Shown: positions 1-9,698 of the stretch, piece after piece
Layout: the number at the start of each line of letters is the position of its first letter
How positions within the stretch are numbered: the first letter of the stretch is position 1
Source of the DNA: DAOTXL01 sp034434895
GTDB taxonomy: Bacteria > Chloroflexota > Anaerolineae > JAAYZQ01
Direction: 5' to 3'
Length of the DNA stretch: 11,458 nucleotides
NCBI GenBank assembly: GCA_034434895.1
Contig: DAOTYI010000092.1
Location: forward strand, 1 to 11,458
The notes under the pieces: model-generated
What the model saw: only the letters and a program-made list of their open reading frames with translations
The model's database searches: none
Told to the model about the DNA's origin: nothing
Translations under genes and position numbers: made by a program

Positions 1-185
1 TGGGAAAGCCCACCCAACGCCCAACGATGCGCCGCGTCTTTCAGATGTTTGAAGGGATCGACCTGCTGGTGATCCGTACCCCGGAAGGGGTCCGGCAGCA
101 AGTATTGAATCTCAAACCGGTCCATCGCCAAATCCTTCATCTCCTCGGCTCCAATGTGGAAAAATGCTATTTAGACACCAGTTAG
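1..185 (+). pseudogene. IS1634-type (DUF4277) transposase, C-terminal fragment
   Basis: The open frame from base 3 to the TAG at 183-185 encodes about 60 residues and continues off the left edge. It begins GKPTQRPTMRRVFQMFEGID and ends in a motif of the form LNLKPVHRQILHLLG. This pattern (GKPTxxPTxRxxFQxFEGI, then xVLNLxPxxxxILxLLG) is what I know from the extreme C-terminus of IS1634-family transposases with an N-terminal DUF4277 domain, common in cyanobacteria and Chloroflexota. The DDE catalytic residues lie upstream, outside the window, so I cannot tell whether the element is intact. The stop codon is followed at once by GTGCGGAATGTGGG, which I take to be the terminal inverted repeat of the element. 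The family call rests on remembered motifs. It may be a whole gene cut only by the window edge. Confidence 0.7.
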
Positions 186-206
186 GTGCGGAATGTGGGT
201 GAGATC
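183..206 (+). mobile_element. probable right terminal end of the IS element
   Basis: Immediately after the transposase stop come GTGCGGAATGTGGG and then the response-regulator reading frame. Transposase genes of this family stop very close to the element end, and receiver homology only starts at about base 210. The IS boundary is therefore inferred to lie around 200-208. The other inverted repeat is not in the window, so the exact end and any target-site duplication cannot be seen. Confidence 0.45.
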
Positions 207-554
207 GATATTGTCGGTTGGTTAAAGCACTCGCTGAGCCACTATGGCTATCAGGTGACCGAAGCCTATGATGGGGTGCAGGCCCTGGAAGCGGTTGAGG
301 CTGACAGGCCAGACCTGATCCTGCTCGATCTGAGGATGCCGCGCCTGGATGGCCGGGCCACCATCCGCCGGCTCCGTGAGCGGGAGGAGACACGCAACAT
401 CCCGGTCATTGTCTTGTCGGCGCATCTGACGGGCGATGAGGCGGAACGGGCCCAGATGGTGAGCCTGGGGGTGTCGGAATTCTTGAGCAAGCCGGTGACG
501 ATCGAACGGCTGGTCGCTGAGGTGCAAAAATATCTCAAACCCGGTGGGCCATGA
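186..554 (+). pseudogene. response regulator receiver domain, N-terminus replaced by IS end
   Basis: This is a 122-residue frame opening with GTG inside the presumed IS end. From residue 8 it reads as a CheY-like receiver: DIVGWLKHSL (helix 1), YGYQVTEAYDG, the phospho-acceptor Asp48 in LILLDLRMPRLDG, the switch Ser78 in VIVLSA, and the conserved Lys102 in LSKP. What is missing is beta strand 1 and the Asp-Asp/Glu pair that binds Mg2+, which would sit just before DIVGWL; the frame instead reads VGEI from the IS sequence. Without that acidic pair, phosphorylation at Asp48 should fail, so I call it a broken gene. No output domain follows; the frame ends in GGP before a terminator, as in a stand-alone receiver. 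No Shine-Dalgarno is visible before the GTG, so any translation would depend on read-through from the IS. Confidence 0.75.
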
Positions 555-568
555 ACCCATCTGAACAC

Positions 569-598
569 AGAAGGCCGGGCAGAAAAGCCCGGCCTTCT
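569..598. terminator. bidirectional hairpin between convergent genes
   Basis: A perfect 12-bp stem (AGAAGGCCGGGC paired with its complement) closes a 6-nt loop AGAAAA. It lies 14 nt past the receiver stop codon and 23 nt past the ppdK stop on the other strand. It is GC-rich and symmetric, placed exactly where two convergent genes end. The run of T after the stem is poor on both strands, so efficient intrinsic termination is probable but not certain. Confidence 0.7.
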
Positions 599-621
599 CG
601 TGATTCCTGTCCAGAATCTCC

Positions 622-3435
<2,814 letters not shown>

Positions 3436-3446
3436 AACGAATAAAA

Positions 3447-3453
3447 CCTCCTT
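3447..3453 (-). promoter_or_regulatory. Shine-Dalgarno that sets the ppdK start
   Basis: On the minus strand AAGGAGG is followed by 11 nt and then the ATG at 3435. The alternative ATG at 3468 lies upstream of this site and has none of its own, which decides the start. Confidence 0.8.
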
Positions 3454-3507
3454 ATGTTGTTCCGCCATTGCAGTAGGCGGTAGTTTTTTGTCGCAGAGTC
3501 GGAGGCA

Positions 3508-3536
3508 ATTATAGCGGCATCAGAGGGTTTTGGCAA
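3508..3536 (-). promoter_or_regulatory. sigma70-type promoter for ppdK
   Basis: Minus strand: TTGCCA (3531-3536) and a perfect TATAAT (3508-3513) separated by 17 nt. Transcription would begin near 3501 and give a leader of about 65 nt. The leader holds a small CCGCC/GGCGG hairpin but no riboswitch that I recognise. The -35 box abuts the T-rich tract that follows the permease terminator, so the two transcription units are set back to back. Confidence 0.7.
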
Positions 3537-3548
3537 AAAAGAAACCAG

Positions 3549-3576
3549 GTAGGGCAACTGCTCGCAGTTGCCCTAC
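3549..3576 (-). terminator. intrinsic terminator of the ABC importer operon
   Basis: The arms GTAGGGCAACTGC and GCAGTTGCCCTAC are perfect complements, giving a usable 12-bp stem around a 4-nt loop. The TAG stop of permease 2 (3573-3575) lies inside the stem. On the minus strand the hairpin is followed by CTGGTTTCTTTTTT, a plausible U-tract a few bases away. This fits termination of the importer transcript just before the ppdK promoter. Confidence 0.75.
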
Positions 3577-4538
3577 TCTTTTTGGGCGCGTACATAGGGC
3601 ACGCCCAACGCAGCCGGGGCGCCAAGCCGTTTGCGCATCGCCTCCCGCGAGCCGATGATCAGGACGAGGATGGTAAAGGCGTAGGGCAGCATCTGCAAGA
3701 AAAAACCCAGATAGGGGTTGTAATAAAATGGATTGGGAAAGCCCATCAACTCTGTCGGCCCTTGCAGGTCGAGGATCAGCCGTCGCAGCGCGCCGAAGGC
3801 ATAGGCGCCACCCGCAGCGCGGATCGGGTCCCACTGGGCAAAGATGACCAGGCCGATGGCGATCCAGCCCTGGCCGGAGGTGGTCATTTCGCTGAACCAG
3901 CCGGGCGAGATGGCCAGGCTGATGGTGGCACCGGCCAGACCGGCCAGCATCCCGCCGACGCACACATACAGATAGCGCAGCCGGTAGACGTGAATCCCCA
4001 GCGCGTCGGCAGCAGCCGGATACTCACCCACAGCGCGCAGATGCAGGCCCGGCCGGGTGCGGTTGATGTAGAACCAGGCCGCCGGGAAGAACAGATAGCC
4101 GACATAGACCAGGATGTTCTGGTTGGTGAACAGGATCGGTCCCAGGAGGGGGATATGGGTCAGCAGCGGGATGCTGAAGCCCGGCAGCAGCGAGATGGCG
4201 CCTGCTTTGCTCAACCCCTCGCCAAAGACCAGACTCAGGCCGGTGCCCAGGAAGGTGAGGGTCAGGCCGCTGACCACCTGATCGGCCTGAAAGTGGATGC
4301 TCACCAGGCCATGCAGCAGGCTGAGCAACCCGCCGACCAGCATGGCGACCAGCAGGCCCAACCAGGGATTGCCGGTATGCACGGCCAGGCTGAACGCGCT
4401 CATAGCCCCCAGGAGCATCATGCCTTCCACCCCCAGGTTGAGCACGCCCGACCGTTCGGCCAAGATCTCGCCGATGGTGGCAAAAAGCAATACGGTTCCG
4501 GTGGCCACGCCCGCCTGCAGGATGATGATCCAGTTCAT
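3573..4538 (-). CDS. BMP/nucleoside-type ABC transporter, permease 2
   Basis: A 321-residue integral membrane protein of the BPD_transp_2 (branched-chain/RbsC-like) fold, matching the YufQ/NupC-like subunit (COG1079) of nucleoside importers. The hallmark N-terminus is visible: an FATIGEILAERSGVLNLGVEGMM-like stretch at about 19-42, then GAMSAF. About eight to ten hydrophobic segments follow, with GLTLTFLGTGL, RAVGEYPAAADALGI (the cytoplasmic coupling loop facing the ATPase, about 171-185) and a QGWIAIGLVIFAQWDP region near the C-terminus. It starts 3 nt after the stop of permease 1, with almost no Shine-Dalgarno of its own, so it is probably translated by coupling. It would pair with permease 1 to form the heterodimeric channel. 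Its stop codon is embedded in the operon terminator. The exact substrate cannot be read from the permease. Confidence 0.93.
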   Translation of the reverse strand: MNWIIILQAGVATGTVLLFATIGEILAERSGVLNLGVEGMMLLGAMSAFSLAVHTGNPWLGLLVAMLVGGLLSLLHGLVSIHFQADQVVSGLTLTFLGTGLSLVFGEGLSKAGAISLLPGFSIPLLTHIPLLGPILFTNQNILVYVGYLFFPAAWFYINRTRPGLHLRAVGEYPAAADALGIHVYRLRYLYVCVGGMLAGLAGATISLAISPGWFSEMTTSGQGWIAIGLVIFAQWDPIRAAGGAYAFGALRRLILDLQGPTELMGFPNPFYYNPYLGFFLQMLPYAFTILVLIIGSREAMRKRLGAPAALGVPYVRAQKE

Positions 4539-4541
4539 GAT

Positions 4542-5661
4542 TCACGCCTGTCTTCTGCGGACGAAACGGATACGGTAGCGCAGCAGCGTCTCACTGCTGA
4601 TGAGGCAAAAGAGGATGATCCCCTGGATCAATTTGGGAATGCCTGAAGGCTGGATCTCGCGGCCGGCCAGGATGAGCGAACCGAACAGGATGGATACCGG
4701 CACAACGACCAGTGGGTTTAGCTTGGCCAGCCAGGCGACGATGACCCCGGTAAAGCCATAGCCGGGTGAGATGGCGCCTTGCAGGCGATGCACCACCCCT
4801 GCAATCTCGGACATGCCGGCCAACCCGGCCAGCCCGCCGGAAAGCATCATGACCAACACCGTATTGCGCACGATGGGCACGCCGGCGTAGCGGGCCGCGT
4901 TGGGGTTATCACCTGCCAGCTCAATTTCAAACCCCCATTTGCTGCGATACAGCACCCACCACAGCAGTCCGGCGGCGACAATGCCCAGCAGCAGGCCCAG
5001 GTGGGTGGTCAGGCCACGAAAGGCCGGGATCTGGCCGGCATAGTCGGCCAGACGGGGCATCCAGGCCGATTTGGGAAAGATGCGGCTCATCTGGAAGCCG
5101 CCCTCGGACCACACGGCATAGATGAAAAAGTTGTTCCACGACACGGCGATATAGTTCATCATCAGTGTGGTCACGACTTCGTTGACCTTGAGCCTGGCCT
5201 TGAGGATGCCGGGCACAAAGCCCCACAACGCCCCGGCCACGATGCCGGCCACGGCCATGGTCGTCAGCATGAGGGGGGCGGGGGTTTCAGGGGGCAACAG
5301 AGGGGTCAGGACGACGGCGCTGGCTGCGAAGGCGCCGATGAAAAGCTGTCCCTCCGCGCCGATGTTCCACAGCTTCATGCGAAAGGCAACGGTGCATGCC
5401 AGGCCGGTGAGGATAATGGGCGTGGCTTTGACCAGCGTGTCGGAAAAGACGCCGATGCTGCCGAACGAGGCCCTGGCGATGTGGGCATAGGTCAGAAAGG
5501 GGTTGCCGCCGACGATGGCCAGCACGATCCCCCCGATGATGAGGGCCAACACAATCGCGCCCAGCGAGATCAGGGGTGGCAACCAGCGGGGCACCTCCTC
5601 AATGCGGGCCTCAACCCTGACCTGGAACGGCAGGGGGATTCGCCTGTGGATCACCGGCACC

Positions 5662-5672
<11 letters not shown>
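4542..5672 (-). CDS. BMP/nucleoside-type ABC transporter, permease 1
   Basis: A 376-residue membrane protein of the same fold, matching the YufP/NupB-like subunit (COG4603). After a charged cytoplasmic N-terminus (about 30 residues) comes a first helix (PPLISLGAIVLALIIGGIVL), then the family pattern NPFLTYAHIARASFGS, TLVKATPIILTGLACTVAFR and LWNIGAEGQLFIGAF (about 124-138). The loop GDNPNAARYAGV (about 254-265) is the likely ATPase coupling site. I use the ATG at 5672, which overlaps the last 11 nt of the ATPase gene. Several GGAGG-like ribosome sites precede it because of a 21-bp tandem repeat in the end of the ATPase gene. It lies between the ATPase and permease 2 in one operon. Confidence 0.93.
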
Positions 5673-7230
<1,558 letters not shown>

Positions 7231-7294
7231 GGCATTGCAGAGAGCCACAGGGGTCAGGAAGAGCCTGGCCCATTGGCATCAGGTTAAGACGGGG

Positions 7295-7405
7295 GCGATT
7301 GGAAATCGCACCCGGGTAGCCGAAGGCATTGCCTTCGGCTACCCGCCTGCGCGGACGGAGGCATCCACCTGCGTGGATGCCTGGCCGCAGGCCCCTGAGG
7401 TGCGA
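7295..7405 (-). repeat. intercistronic cluster of nested hairpins
   Basis: The roughly 218 bases between binding protein and ATPase hold no gene but are densely self-complementary. Hairpin A is GCGATT/AATCGC (7295-7309). Hairpin B has a 14-bp stem GGGTAGCCGAAGGC with loop ATT (7314-7344). Hairpin C has a 10-bp stem AGGCATCCAC with loop CTGC (7359-7382) and is enclosed by GCCTGCG/CGCAGGC (7345-7351 with 7386-7392). As an alternative to hairpin A, TCGCACC (7306-7312) can pair with GGTGCGA (7399-7405) and enclose both B and C. In binding-protein-first ABC operons such structures often protect the upstream message or partly stop transcription; that role here is inference. They could equally be dispersed REP-like palindromes. 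Confidence 0.7.
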
Positions 7406-7448
7406 CTTGAGTCCGTATATGCCCTCCTGACCCCTGAGCCTGTCAGAT

Positions 7449-8660
7449 CTACTTCGACAGTTCCGGCAATTCGGCGGTGATGCCGTCGGCCCACCAGTAC
7501 ATGCAGTACTTGCACTCCAGGCCGGGCGCGCCGGGCGGGAACTGGTCAAGGTCACTCTGTTCAAAATGTTCACCGGCCGGCACGATGGTTTTACCCTGGT
7601 TGTCCACGATCGGCCCGGAGAACAGGTCAAAGCGGTCAAACTCGCCGGCCAGCATCCTGGCCAGGGTGTCCTTGACCAGTTGGATGTCCTCAGCCGGCAG
7701 GTCGGCCACTCCTGGCGTCGGTGACTGGCCTTCCATAAAGCCATAGAGGCCCAGCGCCTTGCTATCGGCGTCGAAATAGTGCCAGCCGACCTTGTAGGTA
7801 CCGTTGCGCACCCCTTCGGTGATGTCGGCATAGATCGGGCCCCAGTTCCAGTAGGGGGCGGTCAGGCAGGCCTTCACCTTACAGGAGCCATACCAGTCAT
7901 AGGTGACGCCCCACTTGCCCTTTTCCTGGGCCACGTCCGCCACGGCCGGTGTATCGGCGCCGGTAAAGACCACCTGAGCGCCGGCATCAAACAGCGAGGC
8001 CGCAGCTTCCTTTTCGACGACCGGGTCGTGCCAGGTGTGGATCCAGCGCACGTCCATCGTGCATTCAGGGCAGGTCTTTTTCATGCCCAGGGCGATGGCG
8101 TTGCCCAGCCGGATCTCCTCCGGGATGGGGAAGGTGGCCATGTAGCCGAGTTTGGGGTTGCCATCCTTCTTGGCCCGCGACCCGGCCAACATGCCGGCCA
8201 GATACTTCATGTCCTCCATGGCGCCGAACAGGTTGCCAAAGTTTTTGCCGTTGGACTTGTAGCCGCTGATGTGGATGTAGGTGATGTCGGGAAATTCATT
8301 GGCGACCGTCTCCATGGCGTCCATGTAGCCGAAGGAGGTGCCAAAAATGAGGTTGAACCCCTTCCGTGACAGGCTGCGGAAGACCTGTTCCGAGTCGGCT
8401 CCCTCCGGCACGTTCTCGATGTAGGCCACGTGGACATCTTTGACATGCTCTTTGACGTACATCAGCCCTTCATAGTGGGCCTGGCTCCAGCCACCATCGT
8501 CATGGGGGCCGATGAGGACCATCGCCACGTTGAACTTGCCTTTCTCGATGGTCGGGATCTCAAAGCCGCCGACCACTTCGGGCTTTTCCGCCCCGCAGGC
8601 ACTCAGGACCAGCGACAGGATCAACACAACGGCTGGTACCCACGTTCCTCTTCTCAACAT
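7449..8660 (-). CDS. BMP-family substrate-binding lipoprotein of ABC importer
   Basis: A 403-residue extracytoplasmic binding protein of the BMP/Med/PnrA family (COG1744), which brings nucleosides or purines to YufOPQ-type importers. I place the start at the ATG at 8660 (MLRRGTWVPA), with AAGGAGG 8-9 nt upstream; the upstream extension to 8765 would run through the promoter. Residues 8-21 are a lipoprotein signal peptide ending LSAC, with Cys22 as the lipidation site. Family features: GPHDDGGWSQAHYEGL (51-66, the region equivalent to the ligand-binding aromatic/Asp loop), NLIFGTSFGYMDAM, FPDITYIHISGY, and GAQVVFTGADTP (227-238). Beyond the lipid Cys there are six cysteines in three close pairs: 197/200 (CPEC), 260/265 (CKVKAC) and 383/386 (CKYC). 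I do not remember these from typical homologues. First gene of the operon, directly behind a consensus promoter; hairpins follow it. Confidence 0.94.
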   Translation of the reverse strand: MLRRGTWVPAVVLILSLVLSACGAEKPEVVGGFEIPTIEKGKFNVAMVLIGPHDDGGWSQAHYEGLMYVKEHVKDVHVAYIENVPEGADSEQVFRSLSRKGFNLIFGTSFGYMDAMETVANEFPDITYIHISGYKSNGKNFGNLFGAMEDMKYLAGMLAGSRAKKDGNPKLGYMATFPIPEEIRLGNAIALGMKKTCPECTMDVRWIHTWHDPVVEKEAAASLFDAGAQVVFTGADTPAVADVAQEKGKWGVTYDWYGSCKVKACLTAPYWNWGPIYADITEGVRNGTYKVGWHYFDADSKALGLYGFMEGQSPTPGVADLPAEDIQLVKDTLARMLAGEFDRFDLFSGPIVDNQGKTIVPAGEHFEQSDLDQFPPGAPGLECKYCMYWWADGITAELPELSK

Positions 8661-8664
8661 CGTG

Positions 8665-8673
8665 ATCTCCTCC
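8665..8673 (-). promoter_or_regulatory. Shine-Dalgarno of the binding-protein gene
   Basis: AAGGAGGAG on the minus strand lies a few bases before the ATG at 8660. This strong site fixes the start and excludes the longer reading frame that opens at 8765. Confidence 0.75.
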
Positions 8674-8736
8674 TTTTTTGAATATTTTTGGGGTTGCTGC
8701 CGGCAGGATACGCCCGCACGCCCTGACGACAGGGGG

Positions 8737-8765
8737 ACTATAGCATGAAAAGTCGCCTTTGTCAA
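8737..8765 (-). promoter_or_regulatory. consensus sigma70-type promoter of the importer operon
   Basis: On the minus strand a perfect TTGACA (8760-8765), 17 nt, then TATAGT (8737-8742). Start of transcription is expected near 8730, giving a leader of about 70 nt before the ATG at 8660. The leader has only a tiny CCTG/CAGG hairpin and no recognised riboswitch. The promoter sits directly at the edge of RHS debris. Confidence 0.8.
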
Positions 8766-8862
8766 AGCTACGGAACAGGCAGACCATCCACCAGGCCGAA
8801 AGCCAGACCCCAGCCGGGGCCGGCTGTGACGGTCGGTTGAATGCGCGGCTCAGACCGGCAAC

Positions 8863-9130
8863 ATACAGCCCCAGGCTCTCCTCCTGCCGCTGGCCGGTGT
8901 AGCGATAGGTCGTCGGCGTCGTCCCCCACGTGTAGCGGGTCTCCCCCCAGGCCTTGTAGCGCCGCTCCGCCACCCTCCGATTTCACCGCTGAGAACGCAG
9001 AGGAATCACAAAAACTCTGCGGTCTCCGGTGAGAGAGGATATTTTTAAGCGCTCCCTTGAGGGGGACGGCCCTCCGACACGGGGGGCAGGGGGTCCTGCT
9101 GTTGCTCACCGTCAACGCGGTGCTGCCCAG
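8863..9130 (-). pseudogene. decayed RHS-repeat core domain, interrupted
   Basis: Two pieces of an RHS/YD-repeat core are readable on the minus strand. The upstream piece, LGSTALTV (9107-9130), matches the D-HLGST-LTV motif. The downstream piece (8863-8973) contains RYKAWGETRYTWGTTP and then YRYTGQRQEESLGLY, equivalent to the family pattern RYxPWGExRYxSGTTPTxYxFTGQRxExxxGLY. In intact proteins only about 9-12 residues separate the two; here there are 133 bp, about 100 more than expected, with an imperfect inverted repeat inside. After GLY the frame is also lost; a second frame continues with RIQPTVTAG, resembling RFIQPDTIVPG, which suggests a frameshift. No start, no long frame and no toxin tip are seen. 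RHS proteins are large secreted or surface polymorphic-toxin or YD-repeat proteins; this is only a fossil. The residue matches are from memory. Confidence 0.65.
8984..9031. repeat. imperfect inverted repeat inside the RHS remnant
   Basis: The arms CACCGCTGAGAACGCAGAG (8984-9002) and CTCTGCGGTCTCCGGTG (9015-9031) are complementary, apart from about three changes and a small gap, around a 12-nt A-rich loop. The CTCTGCG-GTCTC-CGGTG wording resembles a dispersed palindromic family I associate with Chloroflexota intergenic DNA. It lies exactly in the stretch that separates the two RHS pieces. Confidence 0.6.
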
Positions 9131-9449
9131 GGGGTTCCCAGTCGGATATTGTACCTCCGAAACGAGCTTCAACGCCAACTCGAGCTGGACCTTGAGGGCA
9201 GTGTAGCTTTCTGGCGTCGGGCGACTCAAGCCAGGCGCTGTGGAACCTGGCCCTCTTCATCAGGGCGGGCCTGGCTCAGGGCCAGTCGTGGCGGGCCATC
9301 ATCACGCCGCTTCTTCGCGCCCTCTGTGCGGCCTGACTGCTCGGGGCGATGAGCGGTGATGACCCTACTCGCCGACCGGTGAGTGTGGGAGGGTTGCGTG
9401 CGCCCCAAAGGCGGAAAATCTTGCAGCGGAGTCCGTTGTTTCGGCTGCT
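9032..9449. other. non-genic stretch with possible coding debris
   Basis: No full gene is visible on either strand. Apart from the LGSTALTV fragment at 9107-9130, the only suggestive sequence is a plus-strand frame at about 9214-9336 that reads LASGDSSQALWNLALFIRAGL and on to a TGA. It looks protein-like (an amphipathic Ala/Leu/Trp-rich helix) but has no start codon and a stop just upstream. The frames of 60-150 residues that cross this region on both strands are Arg/Pro-rich GC artefacts. Confidence 0.4.
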
Positions 9450-9698
9450 TCAGGATTCACTTGTCAAGGTGCAAAAGTCGAGTAATATATTTACTATTCC
9501 CCACAAGAACAGCGCCAATATACCGAGGATGAAAGCAAAGATGGCCAACGCAAGTATCTCAAAGACCATTTGCATTGAATAACCACCTGCTATGGCATCC
9601 TGAACCTTCGTAATCATAAAGAGAACCACGGCGAGGGCCATTCCGGCCATACACGCACCGGGAATTAGGATAATTAGCCAGGCGATTCGACGTTTCAT
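9450..9698 (-). CDS. small two-helix membrane protein coupled to the serpin
   Basis: An 82-residue protein that I do not recognise. It starts MKRRIAW and has two clear hydrophobic segments, about 7-30 (WLIILIPGACMAGMALAVVL) and about 46-73 (FEILALAIFAFILGILALFL), joined by a short polar loop (TKVQDAIAGGYSMQ) and ending in a small acidic tail (TLTSES). The basic N-terminus suggests N-in topology with both ends in the cytoplasm. Its ATG overlaps the serpin TGA as ATGA (9695-9698), a classic translational-coupling arrangement, so it should be made only when the serpin is translated. Base composition is more AT-rich than its neighbours. It could be a membrane partner, a modulator or a holin-like protein; nothing in the sequence decides among these. 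Reality as a gene is supported by the overlap and the clean two-helix hydropathy. Confidence 0.6.
   Translation of the reverse strand: MKRRIAWLIILIPGACMAGMALAVVLFMITKVQDAIAGGYSMQMVFEILALAIFAFILGILALFLWGIVNILLDFCTLTSES

Noticed and set aside
3436..3468. Start of ppdK at the upstream ATG at 3468
   Set aside because: No Shine-Dalgarno precedes it, and it would place the strong AAGGAGG at 3447-3453 inside the gene; the ATG at 3435 begins where PPDK homology begins.
7295..7405. CRISPR-like or tRNA-like interpretation of the hairpin block
   Set aside because: There is no regularly repeated unit with spacers and no cloverleaf with tRNA consensus bases; the structure is a set of different hairpins.
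8661..8765. N-terminal extension of the binding protein to 8765
   Set aside because: It would cross the ribosome site and the promoter and put 35 hydrophilic residues before a textbook lipoprotein signal peptide.
9029..9352. A 107-residue plus-strand frame
   Set aside because: Arg-rich with no motif; it crosses the RHS fragment and has no ribosome site.
9615..9685. Lipoprotein signal in the small membrane protein (LIPGAC near residue 16)
   Set aside because: The residue three before the Cys is Pro and hydrophobic sequence continues after it, so it is a membrane helix and not a cleavable lipobox.
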